DNA from: Streptococcus pseudopneumoniae
Lineage (GTDB): Bacteria; Bacillota; Bacilli; Lactobacillales; Streptococcaceae
Reading direction: 5' to 3'
NCBI RefSeq assembly: GCF_001074825.1
Contig: NZ_JUPG01000155.1
Coordinates: 1-64,000 of the forward strand
Length of the DNA stretch: 64,000 bases
The notes under the pieces were generated by a model. That model was not told the DNA's origin. It worked only from the letters and a program-made list of their open reading frames with translations, and did not search any database. Shown here in pieces: positions 1 through 7,954 of this stretch. The position numbers and the translations under genes were made by a program. How positions within the stretch are numbered: position 1 is the stretch's first letter; every line of letters begins with the position of its first letter.

Positions 1-421
1 AGCAACATTGCTGATCACTTACTTACGAAATACAGAACCCGTAAAAGAGTTTAAGAAGAACCTAGTCAAAGCCTTCTTTGAAATGCGTGAGGAACTTTCT
101 AAGTTTCGTATGCAGAGGGCGCTAGAAAAGCCAAAAAGAAAAACACTGCATGACAGTATTGAGACATGGACTAATGCACCCAAGCACGCGCATAGCACCA
201 TGAATAACCTGCTACTAAAAGCAGTAACCGACAGGAACGCTAAGCAGTTAAGGGAAGAACGTGGGGGCTATAATGGCATCGATAGCTTGACCAGTGACGA
301 GCTGGAGCAATACCAGGCATTTGAGGACATGGTAATAGCCATGATCGGCTTGAATATGAGTTATCAAGAAATCAAAGCTATGGCATTCAGAAATAAAAAA
401 ACACGCCAAAGAAGCGCGTGA
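1..421 (+). CDS. Rha-family phage regulatory protein, C-terminal part
   Basis: The frame is open to the window edge, so only the C-terminal 139 or so codons are seen. The segment with residues like TEPVKEFKKNLVKAFFEMRE matches the end of the Rha N-terminal domain, where a phage antirepressor-type fold ends in a helix rich in Phe, Lys and Met. The C-terminal part is helical and charged, as in many streptococcal Rha proteins. Rha proteins are regulators in temperate phages and satellites, and their exact target here is unknown. The apparent TTG start at position 8 is not real because the reading frame continues upstream. Family assignment is inference from the fragment. Confidence 0.6.
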   Translation, partial: ATLLITYLRNTEPVKEFKKNLVKAFFEMREELSKFRMQRALEKPKRKTLHDSIETWTNAPKHAHSTMNNLLLKAVTDRNAKQLREERGGYNGIDSLTSDELEQYQAFEDMVIAMIGLNMSYQEIKAMAFRNKKTRQRSA

Positions 422-604
422 GAGCAACAAAAAAAGGCTTAGCAATAACCACACCGCAAAGCCTTTAACACTAACACTAAAACGAATTTAACAAAGCAGG
501 CAAGCTATTATCAAAGAGGTTTTAGTAAGATTTATACCTAGATTATAGCATATTTAGGGCAATTTGACCATACGGAGAGCGCCAACTCTTAAAACTGGTA
601 CTTT

Positions 605-847
605 CTCACGCTTTCAATTTGGCGAGTCTGAGCGTGAGGATATCGTCTATAAGAAACAACTCAAAAATCCCCACACTCAAATTTTGGTCGAGGAGAGTGT
701 GAGGCATGTGGCAGGAAAACGGCATTAAAAAGCCCCATGCTCAGAAATTTGGCGACCGAGAGCATGAGGCTGTAGGCAAGAAAAACTGTATAAGAAACAA
801 CCATTCAAAATCCCCACACTCGCCATCGCAAAACTTTGAGTGTGAGG
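605..847. repeat. Array of four covarying hairpins in a 500-bp gap
   Basis: The 498-bp gap between the Rha fragment and the next gene holds four hairpins about 65 to 80 bp apart: stems at 605-612/631-638, 672-678/695-701, 736-742/760-766 and 815-821/838-844. Stem sequences differ between units (CTCACGCT, CACACTC, CATGCTC, CACACTC) but each has its exact complement. Loops share a core like AATTTTGGCGA; in the fourth unit this core is in the opposite orientation. The spacers also repeat (ATAAGAAACAAC, GCATTAAAAAGCC). The function is not known to me. No credible gene is seen in the gap. Confidence 0.75.
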
Positions 848-919
848 ATATCCAGTATAGTAAAAAAGCATTAAAAAGCCATCAGGGCAATTACACAACA
901 TAGGAACAGAGGTAAAAGT

Positions 920-1372
920 ATGGCAGAAACAACATACGAGATTTTAACTAGACGTATAGATAGAATTAATGCAGAAATGCGAGAAATTGGCGAAAAAAAT
1001 GGGCTTAATAGCCTTTCGTTATTGGCAAGTCAGACAAAATCCATCAAAGAAGATTTATCCCGTTTACTTTGGATTGAACTTCCTGAATTGAATGACCGCC
1101 ATAAAATCGAGGCAGTTTCTAAAAGCACTACGGGAATGTTTTTCCACCCTGGTATTTTTGAAATGGACGCTATGCGACAAGCCTTCTTTAAACGCCAAGC
1201 AAAGCACTTTTTTGACAACGAAGCAGAGCAACAGGCGTATATAGAGCATGCTGAAAAGGAGTATTTAGAGGCTACTGTAACCTTAAAAGATATTCTTTTT
1301 AACTCTAAAAATGGAACTCAGAGAGTAAATAAAAGTTGTCTTATAGAGAAGTTTGAGGAGGCAATGCAATGA
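920..1372 (+). CDS. Hypothetical satellite protein, 150 aa
   Basis: I do not recognise this family. The protein is soluble, mostly helical and charged, with a heptad-like N-terminus (residues 5-45) and no membrane segment. The start is supported by an AGAGGT ribosome site about 8 nt upstream. It is the first of a tightly packed run of small genes: its stop overlaps the next start in an ATGA junction, which indicates translational coupling. It lies directly downstream of the hairpin array. Confidence 0.7.
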   Translation: MAETTYEILTRRIDRINAEMREIGEKNGLNSLSLLASQTKSIKEDLSRLLWIELPELNDRHKIEAVSKSTTGMFFHPGIFEMDAMRQAFFKRQAKHFFDNEAEQQAYIEHAEKEYLEATVTLKDILFNSKNGTQRVNKSCLIEKFEEAMQ

Positions 1373-1569
1373 CACTGGACCTAGACAACATGACACAAGC
1401 AGAATTTGATGGACAAATGGCTGAAATCAAGGAGAGGAATCCGAACCTCTTCCAGTTTATTGCTGATTTTGTAGATAGAAAAGTAAGCACCGAAGAGGTG
1501 GACGAGTTCCTGAAGATGGAGCGAACTGATCAAGTGGACTATATCAAGAATTACAAAGCGAGGGCATGA
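1369..1569 (+). CDS. Hypothetical small acidic satellite protein, 66 aa
   Basis: The gene overlaps the previous one by 4 nt (ATGA) and has GAGGAGG just upstream inside that gene. The product is an acidic helical protein with no recognised domain and no membrane segment. It belongs to the same co-directional small-gene operon feeding into the replication genes. Confidence 0.65.
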   Translation: MTLDLDNMTQAEFDGQMAEIKERNPNLFQFIADFVDRKVSTEEVDEFLKMERTDQVDYIKNYKARA

Positions 1570-1570
1570 C

Positions 1571-1786
1571 ATGAATGAATTAGATTTGACCAATACACAG
1601 GCGGTAATCTCTATGATGGTACTGATTGGCTTACTGCTTTATCTAAACCACCGAGACCGCAAAAAAAGCGCCCAATTTGAGCGAGAAAACCAACAGACGA
1701 TAGAAACACCTAGCGAGGATTTAAACCCTGATTATGGGCGATATATCCAGCTTGCAGGGGTAAGAGTTTACGGAGGGATGAAATGA
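1571..1786 (+). CDS. Hypothetical single-pass membrane protein, 71 aa
   Basis: Residues about 10 to 26 (AVISMMVLIGLLLYL) form one hydrophobic segment followed by a basic HRDRKK stretch, which predicts a single membrane helix with a cytoplasmic C-terminal tail. The start lies 2 nt after the previous stop, and the 3' end overlaps the next start by 4 nt. Small membrane proteins of this kind are common in phage accessory regions; the function is unknown. Confidence 0.6.
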   Translation: MNELDLTNTQAVISMMVLIGLLLYLNHRDRKKSAQFERENQQTIETPSEDLNPDYGRYIQLAGVRVYGGMK

Positions 1787-2076
1787 GTTACATAGTGAAG
1801 ATATACCTTGATAGTGAAAAAATACCAGATGAACCTTATTTTACTAAAGATATTTTTCTAGCTACGTGTATGGACAATGCAACAAAGTTAGCTGTAACTA
1901 TGGGCTTGTTGACAAAACAAGCGTTTGATTTAGAGACTAAGACAGCTATTTTGAAAACCTTGGATACAATCATAGAAACTCAAAAAGATATTTTGCAAGG
2001 GGTAGCGAGCGGACAAATAACCTTTGTGAATAAAAGCAAAGGAGGGGAGGAACTGAATGAGTCTATCAGAGAATGA
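1783..2076 (+). CDS. Hypothetical satellite protein, 97 aa
   Basis: The start overlaps the previous stop (ATGA) and is preceded by GGAGGGATG, a strong ribosome site. The protein is soluble and helical with no motif I can name. Its 3' end overlaps the next gene by 20 nt, consistent with coupled translation in a compact satellite operon. Confidence 0.65.
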   Translation: MSYIVKIYLDSEKIPDEPYFTKDIFLATCMDNATKLAVTMGLLTKQAFDLETKTAILKTLDTIIETQKDILQGVASGQITFVNKSKGGEELNESIRE

Positions 2077-2398
2077 CAAACGAGTATTAAGACTAATCAA
2101 GGTAGGGGCTGAGAACTCCATAACAGGGGCAGAAATCAGCCTAATCACTAAGCTAGCAGAAAGAACCGTGCAAGATATTATCAGCCGTCTAATCACGCGC
2201 CATAGCGTTCCTATTGTTGGGGTTCGCCATGGGACATTTAGAGGATATTTTATCCCTGCTAACAAAGAGGAGCTACTGGACGGAGCAAAAACATTTTACA
2301 ATCAGATACGAGAAGAAGAAAAGCGCCTAGCGGTGTTGATGAACAGCGACCTAGAAAGCTACAAAGAAACCTTGAAGGAGGTGGGCGGATATGTTTAG
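2057..2398 (+). CDS. Putative winged-helix DNA-binding protein, 113 aa
   Basis: Residues about 5 to 70 have the layout of a winged helix: a first helix, an EISLITKLAERTVQDIISRL turn-helix, then a strand pair ending in GYFIPAN. Proteins like this sit just upstream of replication genes in streptococcal phages and satellites and may act as replication or transcription regulators. GGAGGGGAGG precedes the start. The gene overlaps both neighbours. The fold is inferred from sequence pattern only. Confidence 0.65.
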   Translation: MSLSENDKRVLRLIKVGAENSITGAEISLITKLAERTVQDIISRLITRHSVPIVGVRHGTFRGYFIPANKEELLDGAKTFYNQIREEEKRLAVLMNSDLESYKETLKEVGGYV

Positions 2399-2666
2399 CC
2401 TAAGCCGAGAAAGTGAGCAAGACCTAGCGCATGGCATTCTGGAGGTGGTGGAAAGATACCTTGAAGCGCGTGATAGACTCAAACCACGCCTAACAGGTTT
2501 AATCTCAGCCCAGGAAGTCATGGACGAGTTAGATATAAAATATATGACACTCCAAAAATGGGAAAAAGCAGGGCTAAGACGATACCAGCCCCCACTAGAA
2601 GATACTAGGAAAATCTATTATAGAATTTCTGACTTGATGAAGTTTCTGGGGGTAGAAAATGGGTAG
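2391..2666 (+). CDS. Helix-turn-helix / excisionase-like protein, 91 aa
   Basis: Residues about 36 to 88 look like a MerR/excisionase-type DNA-binding domain: a helix (AQEVMDELDI), a recognition helix (YMTLQKWEKAGL), and a wing ending in a helix (YYRISDLMKFLG). The arrangement resembles the DUF771-type proteins of streptococcal phages. It may regulate the element or assist excision or replication. It overlaps the upstream gene by 8 nt and the next small gene by 8 nt. Confidence 0.6.
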   Translation: MFSLSRESEQDLAHGILEVVERYLEARDRLKPRLTGLISAQEVMDELDIKYMTLQKWEKAGLRRYQPPLEDTRKIYYRISDLMKFLGVENG

Positions 2667-2805
2667 ATACATGACAGAGCCAGCTTATGCTGGTATGAAG
2701 TTAGCCAAGGAAGATAAAACCAAGGTCAGACGCCCAAAGTTGAAGCAACTCAAAGAACGGAAACAACTGAAGAAACTGAGGAAGAAACGTCGGAAAGGGA
2801 GCTGA
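2659..2805 (+). CDS. Small, highly basic protein, 48 aa
   Basis: An ATG inside the end of the previous gene opens 48 codons ending in TGA at 2805, one base before the primase ATG at 2807. About 40 percent of residues are Lys or Arg, concentrated in the C-terminal half, so nucleic-acid binding is plausible. A GGGGGTAG ribosome-site-like stretch precedes the start. The tight packing between two coding genes supports it being real. No homolog is recognised. Confidence 0.55.
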   Translation: MGRYMTEPAYAGMKLAKEDKTKVRRPKLKQLKERKQLKKLRKKRRKGS

Positions 2806-2806
2806 T

Positions 2807-3667
2807 ATGACGATTTACGAGGCTAGAGGCTTTCAGGGTAATCTTGTCTATCCATTTGATAAAATTGAGCCGTTCCAGTACATTGAACGCTTTAAGCCTT
2901 TGGTAGTCCCTGAAGGGGCAAATATTGAAGAATTTAAACGTACACAAGCGCCTTACTGTATCAGTGGGAAAGTGACGCCAGAAAAGCATGGCAGTTACAA
3001 GCGAAACAACTCCAGTCTAATCTATCGGGATTTGATTTTCCTTGATTATGACGATATACAGGGGACGTCTGAGGGCTTTATAAAGGCTGTTTCTAGCGCT
3101 TTATTTGGCTACTCCTATATCTTATACCCGACTATCAAACATAGCTTAGAAAAGCCCCGTTTTCGCCTTGTAGTGAAGCCTGATGATGTGATGAATGAGG
3201 CAACCTATAAGCAGGTAGTTAAGGAGATAGCGGACAAGATTGGGCTACCCTTTGACATGGCCAGTTTAACATGGTCACAACTCCAAGGGCTACCAGTAAC
3301 AACAGGCGACCCAGCAAGTTATCAAAAGGTTGTGGAGCATGGCCTAGATTATCCAGTCCCCAAGGTTGAACCAAGAGCGAAGCAAGAAACTACGGAGCGT
3401 TACAAGCCTAGAGCAAGTGGCCAGAGGTCAATGACCATGAGAATTATTGACACGCTTTTTAATGGCTTTGGAGATGAGGGAGGGCGCAACGTAGCACTGA
3501 CACGCTTTGTAGGTTTACTCTTTAATAAGTGGGTTGATTGCGACCTAGAGACCGCCTACGAGCTGACAAAGATAGCTAATAGCGTGACAGTTGAACCATT
3601 GCCTATTGAAGAGCTAGACCGCACTTTTAGCAGTATAGCACGGGCTGAATATAGAAAGAGAGGATAG
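2807..3667 (+). CDS. Satellite DNA primase (AEP-like with PriCT domain)
   Basis: The protein (286 aa) fits the small primases that pair with a separate SF3 helicase in satellites. Residues about 70 to 125 hold the FLDYDDI motif, whose Asp-x-Asp pair is the expected metal site of archaeo-eukaryotic-type primases. Residues 225 to 285 match the primase C-terminal helical domain (NVALTRFVGLLF, then PLPIEELDRTFSSI). It would make primers at the satellite origin, acting with the downstream helicase. AAGGGAGCTGAT precedes the start. The helicase frame begins to open before this gene ends. Confidence 0.8.
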   Translation: MTIYEARGFQGNLVYPFDKIEPFQYIERFKPLVVPEGANIEEFKRTQAPYCISGKVTPEKHGSYKRNNSSLIYRDLIFLDYDDIQGTSEGFIKAVSSALFGYSYILYPTIKHSLEKPRFRLVVKPDDVMNEATYKQVVKEIADKIGLPFDMASLTWSQLQGLPVTTGDPASYQKVVEHGLDYPVPKVEPRAKQETTERYKPRASGQRSMTMRIIDTLFNGFGDEGGRNVALTRFVGLLFNKWVDCDLETAYELTKIANSVTVEPLPIEELDRTFSSIARAEYRKRG

Positions 3668-3830
3668 AACCATAGAACTAGAAGAATTAGGAAACCTAGA
3701 AAGTGAAATCTTAGAGGCGCGTGAAAGCGAAGATAAGCACTTTAAGACTTTCAAAGGTGTTAGGGGACAGCTTATCAAAGAGTGTCAAGAAATCAAGGAC
3801 AAGGCTTATCAGCAAGCTTATGAAGAAGTT

Positions 3831-5327
3831 ATGGCAGACAGCAAACACCTTGAAAATGTAAAGGCAGGCAGGTTGACCGAGGCCCAGCATGAAGAACTAG
3901 CCCAGCAGAAAGGCGAGGAAAAGAGCAGTAAGGCCTTACCAACTAATCCGCTGGGAGTTGCTATTATGTTAAAAAAGTACGTCCGATTTATTAGAATTAA
4001 GCCAGAGGCACAAGGGCAAAAAGCCCCATTATATTTCTATAATCCTGATTTTGGTATCTGGTTAGAGGATAATGAATTTTTGCAAGATCTTATTTCTGTC
4101 ATTTATCCAAACGCAACGGAAAAACAGGCATTTGACACGCTTTATAAAATAGCTAGACAGAGCCAAATGAGGGAAATCCAAGGCAATTATACTGTAATTG
4201 GGAAACAGCTATACAATGCTAAGACAGGCATTTTTGAAGAAACGACACCAGAGATTACAGCAACAAGAAAGATAAAAACAGGTTATAGCCCTGGAGCAGA
4301 AGAGCCTATAATTAACGGCTGGAAGCCGACAGCTTGGCTTTTAGAGTTGTTTGACGGTGACAAGGAGCTTTATAACCTTGCTATCCAGATTATAAAAGCA
4401 AGCGTCACAGGGCAGTCTTTGCAAAAAATCTTTTGGCTTTTCGGTGAAGGTGGAACAGGAAAAGGAACTTTTCAGCAGTTACTTATAAACCTAGTTGGTA
4501 TGGAAAATGTGGCAAGTTTGAAGATCACTGGTTTAACAAAAAGTCAATTTTCAACGTCTATATTATTGGGAAAGTCGCTTGTAATCGGTGATGATGTACA
4601 AAAGGACGCAGTAATTAGAGACACTTCAGATATGTTTAGCTTAGCAACAGGCGACATAATGACCATAGAGGACAAAGGGAAACGCCCTTATAGCATACGC
4701 CTTAATATGACGGTAGTACAATCTTCTAATGGTTTACCAAGAATGAACGGGGATAAATCAGCTATTGATAGGCGATTTAGAATTTTACCTTTTACCAAAA
4801 TATTCAAAGGTAATCCTAACAAGGCTATCAAAGACGATTACATTAACCGCAAAGAAGTGCTGGAGTACCTGGTTAAGTTGGCTATTGAAACACCAATCGC
4901 TGACATTAACCCTACGAAGTCTATTGAAATACTTGAAGAACACCATAAGGACATGAACCCCGTTATTGATTTTGTTTCTAAGTTTTTTACTGATGAATTG
5001 ACAAGTGAGTTTATTCCTAATAGTTTTGTCTATCACGTTTGGAAAGGTTTCCTAGAATACTATGGTATTAAAGAAAACAGGTCAGAAATGGGCTTACATC
5101 GAGAAATCAAAAGCAACCTGCCAGAAGGTTTCGCAGTTGGCCAGAAGGTTATCCCTGCAGGGCAACAGATCCATAAAGGTTTTTATCCTAAAGAAGACCT
5201 ACCGCCGTTTGCAAGCGTAGCCTATGCTAATGGTAGGGCAACACCCGAAAAGCAGAAAAAGCCAAAGAATGAACGCGGGTATTACAACCATTGGCCAGAG
5301 TACAAAAAGAGAAGGAAAAGAAAATAA
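3831..5327 (+). CDS. SF3-family replicative helicase (phage/plasmid primase type)
   Basis: The protein is 498 aa from the first ATG. Walker A is GEGGTGKGT at residues 205-213, Walker B-like LVIGDDV follows near 250-256, and an SF3 core continues to about residue 330 with an arginine in DRRFRI. The family unwinds the origin for satellite or phage replication. The start is uncertain: the frame stays open for 64 codons upstream (from 3639) with coding-like, charged sequence but no ATG, GTG or TTG. An AGAGG ribosome site at 3659-3663 is placed 8 nt before ATA at 3672. The true protein may start there and be 551 aa. The C-terminus is very basic, and the iteron origin follows at once. Confidence 0.85.
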   Translation: MADSKHLENVKAGRLTEAQHEELAQQKGEEKSSKALPTNPLGVAIMLKKYVRFIRIKPEAQGQKAPLYFYNPDFGIWLEDNEFLQDLISVIYPNATEKQAFDTLYKIARQSQMREIQGNYTVIGKQLYNAKTGIFEETTPEITATRKIKTGYSPGAEEPIINGWKPTAWLLELFDGDKELYNLAIQIIKASVTGQSLQKIFWLFGEGGTGKGTFQQLLINLVGMENVASLKITGLTKSQFSTSILLGKSLVIGDDVQKDAVIRDTSDMFSLATGDIMTIEDKGKRPYSIRLNMTVVQSSNGLPRMNGDKSAIDRRFRILPFTKIFKGNPNKAIKDDYINRKEVLEYLVKLAIETPIADINPTKSIEILEEHHKDMNPVIDFVSKFFTDELTSEFIPNSFVYHVWKGFLEYYGIKENRSEMGLHREIKSNLPEGFAVGQKVIPAGQQIHKGFYPKEDLPPFASVAYANGRATPEKQKKPKNERGYYNHWPEYKKRRKRK

Positions 5328-5330
5328 GAA

Positions 5331-5610
5331 TTTTATACACTTTACACAGTAGGGCAAAAATTTTATACACTTAAAAACGTTGTCATATCAAGGGTTTTAT
5401 ACACTTTATACGAAAAACACGGAAATAAAAAAATTTCCTTATATTATGTTTTAAAAATGGGGTCCCTATTATCCCTATATATGTTTTTATTTTAATGTAT
5501 AAAGCGTATAAAGTGTATAAAACAATAGCAAAACCCTTGGCATTACTGACTTTATTTTTTATACACTTTTAAAAACAAGTGTATAAAATTTGTAAGAAGC
5601 GTATAAAAAA
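5331..5610. other. Iteron cluster, probable replication origin of the satellite
   Basis: The 324-bp AT-rich gap after the helicase has six exact copies of the 12-mer TTTTATACACTT: forward at 5331, 5361, 5395 and 5557, reverse at 5511 and 5577, plus degenerate copies near 5494 and 5598. The copies at 5557-5568 and 5577-5588 form a perfect 12-bp inverted repeat around an 8-nt loop. Between the iterons is a very AT-rich tract (5405-5500). Iterons next to a replication helicase are the standard layout of satellite origins, where the helicase or primase binds and melts DNA. The role is inferred from position and repeat structure. Confidence 0.8.
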
Positions 5611-5651
5611 GGGGACAGAAAAATCAATTAAGTACAAAAGGAGTAAAAAAC

Positions 5652-5828
5652 ATGAAAATTAAACTATTTTTTTATTACAAATGGCAACAATCACTAGAAA
5701 ATTTTGAACAGGAAGTAAATGATTTTATGGCGACCGTGCAGGTAATTGATGTAAAACATTCAACCGCAACCGTAGGAGATAGTGATGGTATGGGTGCGAT
5801 TGCTGGTTTGCTAGTATTATACAGATAA
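5652..5828 (+). CDS. Cse60-like small protein, 58 aa
   Basis: A 58-codon gene follows the origin, with AAAAGGAG about 9 nt before the ATG. The N-terminus (MKIKLFFYY), the middle (VNDFMATVQVIDVKHS) and the C-terminus ending LLVLYR resemble the small Cse60/DUF2758-type proteins found in Firmicutes phages and spore-formers. The function of that family is unclear. The family call is from memory of its pattern and should be treated as tentative. Confidence 0.65.
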   Translation: MKIKLFFYYKWQQSLENFEQEVNDFMATVQVIDVKHSTATVGDSDGMGAIAGLLVLYR

Positions 5829-5910
5829 CAAAATGGGGTAGATAGTACCGACCCCCTTGCAATGGTGTAACTACTAGTGACACCCTTAAAACAGAAAGAG
5901 GAAAAACAAC

Positions 5911-6441
5911 ATGACATTAAAAACATTTTCAGATAAAGCAAAAACATTCACTTTCACTTACTATTTTTGTGATCAGGCGACCGCTCAAGTAGCAGGTCAC
6001 GCGCTACTGGGATATATGACTGGAACATATTGCCAGCCTGTAATCTCATTGACCTACAAGGATAAGGGAACGCTTGTCGCTGAGTATGTGGAAGATCACA
6101 AGCTAAACAAGACTTTCAAGCGTATTTGTGATAGCTTTAAAGACTACCATAAACAACCAGAAGAGGCTGAAGCATTTGAGGAACGTTATAAACGGGAGCG
6201 CGTGCTTCAACTCAAAGAGTCAGAGGACTTTGAAAGTTTGCTGGAGAAAGTAACAGACTACGAGCTGGAACTATTAGACTATGCTGATCGCTTGCTTTCT
6301 GATACGCCTATCCCTATGGACTCTATGACTGCTTTTGGTACGTTGGAAAAGCTAGGCGATGAAAGTATTAGCCTACTCCAAAAGTTGGACGTAGAGGGCG
6401 AATATAAAGGACTTGCTGGTTATACAGAGCATTTGAAGTAG
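5911..6441 (+). CDS. Hypothetical satellite protein, 176 aa
   Basis: The protein is acidic and largely helical (about residues 65-176), with a more compact N-terminal part containing several aromatic residues and two Cys. I do not recognise the family. AGAGGAAAAAC precedes the start. It is followed by a short GC hairpin with a T-run, so it ends a transcription unit. Confidence 0.7.
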   Translation: MTLKTFSDKAKTFTFTYYFCDQATAQVAGHALLGYMTGTYCQPVISLTYKDKGTLVAEYVEDHKLNKTFKRICDSFKDYHKQPEEAEAFEERYKRERVLQLKESEDFESLLEKVTDYELELLDYADRLLSDTPIPMDSMTAFGTLEKLGDESISLLQKLDVEGEYKGLAGYTEHLK

Positions 6442-6446
6442 AACAC

Positions 6447-6466
6447 AGGGGAGCAATCCCCTTTTT
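6447..6466 (+). terminator. Weak intrinsic terminator
   Basis: AGGGG at 6447-6451 pairs with CCCCT at 6458-6462 around a 6-nt loop and runs into TTTT. The stem is short, so some read-through is likely. Confidence 0.55.
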
Positions 6467-6511
6467 GTTAACAAGTCAATAGTTTTGGGTTTTTCCATAT
6501 AGGGGGAAATA

Positions 6512-7015
6512 ATGAAGCGGTTAGCAATAGAAACAATCACTAAACCAATGAAGCTGAGAGGAATAACTAAGGGTATAGCTGAGTTGGACGGTCAACGTTT
6601 AGAGATTGATTTGGATAATTTAATGATTGATTTTGGTGGAGAGTCATTTGAATTAGACAGAATGGCAGGAACTAAGGGAGGTAATCGATATTTCTTTCTT
6701 TGCCCTGATTGTGGGAGACGGTGCAGATTGCTTTATAAACGGTATTTGTATTTTAGTTGCGGTACTTGTCTAGATATCCACAAGCACACCCTGAACCGTA
6801 GTAAAACAGATTGCCAATACTACTGGGAGCTTGCACTAAAAGAAGCCAGAAAGGTAGAACCAGGGTGGAGTCCTAGACGTGGTGGATATATGTTTGATGG
6901 TTTCCCTGAAAGACCAAGGTATATGAAACGTGACAGGTATCATAAGCACTATAAGAAGTTTTTGAAGTATATTGAAAAAGGGGATAGATTTTGGCTGAAT
7001 GGTTCGAGATTGTGA
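6512..7015 (+). CDS. Zinc-ribbon phage/satellite protein, 167 aa
   Basis: Residues about 60 to 95 contain CPDCG and, after a basic stretch, SCGTC: four cysteines in two CxxC pairs that would bind one zinc ion. The region after residue 110 is rich in Arg, Lys, Tyr and His, suggesting nucleic-acid contact. Related zinc-ribbon proteins of unknown role occur in streptococcal phages. AGGGGGAAATA precedes the ATG. Confidence 0.7.
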   Translation: MKRLAIETITKPMKLRGITKGIAELDGQRLEIDLDNLMIDFGGESFELDRMAGTKGGNRYFFLCPDCGRRCRLLYKRYLYFSCGTCLDIHKHTLNRSKTDCQYYWELALKEARKVEPGWSPRRGGYMFDGFPERPRYMKRDRYHKHYKKFLKYIEKGDRFWLNGSRL

Positions 7016-7117
7016 GACAATATGAAGTAGTGTGCAATTTACAAAACGAACAAATACTACATATTAGACGGTTTGAATGTTAAAAAAGCTAGATATATCA
7101 AGGATTTAAGTAAGTAG

Positions 7118-7326
7118 AGCGTTCCAAAAAAATGGTGCGGTAAGCGTTCCAAAAAATGGTAAGGTTTTGGTTAGGTAGCATATATAAAAAGTATAAGATT
7201 AGTATAAGGTTGTGTATTTTAAAATACTAAGGTTTTACAAAGGTACAGGGCTTTTTTTCTAGTGATATAACCACAAGGTAGAGAGGTTTACCGAGGGTTA
7301 GAAAAGGTGAGATTTTGGTTAGGTAG
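7118..7326. repeat. Repeat and palindrome cluster before the late regulator
   Basis: The 344-bp gap 7016-7359 has no convincing gene. It holds a tandem repeat AGCGTTCCAAAAA(AA)TGGT at 7118-7136 and 7143-7160 (25-bp period), a 14-bp repeat TTTTGGTTAGGTAG at 7165-7178 and 7313-7326, and a perfect 14-bp palindrome GTATTTTAAAATAC at 7214-7227. These could be operator or packaging sites; the position just upstream of an ArpU-like regulator favours operators. This is inference. Confidence 0.5.
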
Positions 7327-7359
7327 TGGCAGTAAATATGCCTGACAAATGGCAGGGTT

Positions 7360-7764
7360 ATGTGTGTTGAACTCCGAGCGAACGCCGAGAAAATGCAAAA
7401 AAAAGCCAGCACAGGGCTGACTTACTTTCTGAGATTCCAGAGGATGGCAGGGAGTGAAAACCAAGTTACAATAGATGAAGAGGCTTGGGAACTTGTCTTA
7501 CCTGATCAGTGGAATTTGAGCGGTGAGCATGAAAAAGCAATCCGTGAGGGATTGGAGATATTCGCCCAAGACATCAACAGTATAGAGAACAAACGAGCCA
7601 GAAAATACTTTATTATCCATTATTGCTACATGAGGAAGAAAACAATGAGTGAATGCGTAGAGATGGCAGGTACTAGCTCCACTAGCTACCACCGATACAA
7701 ACAGATAGCCGTCTTAAACTTTGCGAGAAGCCACCAGAACGGAGAGCTAGAAGCATATAAGTAG
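7360..7764 (+). CDS. ArpU/RinA-like late-gene transcription regulator
   Basis: Residues about 85 to 130 (ARKYFIIHYCYMRKKTMSE, then a TSSTSYHRYKQIAVLNFA helix) have the sigma-region-4-like helix-turn-helix of ArpU-family phage regulators, which switch on late genes. The length (134 aa) fits the family. The start is not clear: the ATG at 7360 has a GGCAGGG only 2 nt away, and ATGs at 7393 and 7444 are alternatives. In satellites such a regulator may respond to, or imitate, a helper-phage late switch. Confidence 0.65.
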   Translation: MCVELRANAEKMQKKASTGLTYFLRFQRMAGSENQVTIDEEAWELVLPDQWNLSGEHEKAIREGLEIFAQDINSIENKRARKYFIIHYCYMRKKTMSECVEMAGTSSTSYHRYKQIAVLNFARSHQNGELEAYK

Positions 7765-7819
7765 GCGTTTGTGGTGTTTTGTTGAGAAATGTTGAGATTT
7801 AAGTGAGGGGGGGAATGAC

Positions 7820-7954
7820 ATGATTGAAGATTTTTTGATTGATTTGGAGAATATCCAATTAGAGGGTATGGAGATAGATTTAAACATGGATTTTGAAATA
7901 GATGTTGACCTTGATGGTTTAGATTTAACCTTACTACAAGAATTAGAAGCGTAA
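7820..7954 (+). CDS. Very acidic small protein, 44 aa
   Basis: A strong GAGGGGGGGAA ribosome site sits 5 nt before the ATG. The product has about 14 Asp and Glu residues and almost no basic residue, with alternating Ile/Leu/Met. Its charge and size resemble DNA-mimic or anti-repressor-like small phage proteins, but that is only a similarity of composition. The next tiny frame starts immediately after its stop. Confidence 0.55.
   Translation: MIEDFLIDLENIQLEGMEIDLNMDFEIDVDLDGLDLTLLQELEA

Noticed and set aside
605-847. CRISPR array
   Set aside because: Units are hairpins with varying stems and conserved loops, the reverse of CRISPR repeats and spacers, and no cas gene is near.
706-903. 65-codon frame in the hairpin array
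   Set aside because: It runs through the repeated hairpins, has low-complexity residues and lacks a ribosome site.
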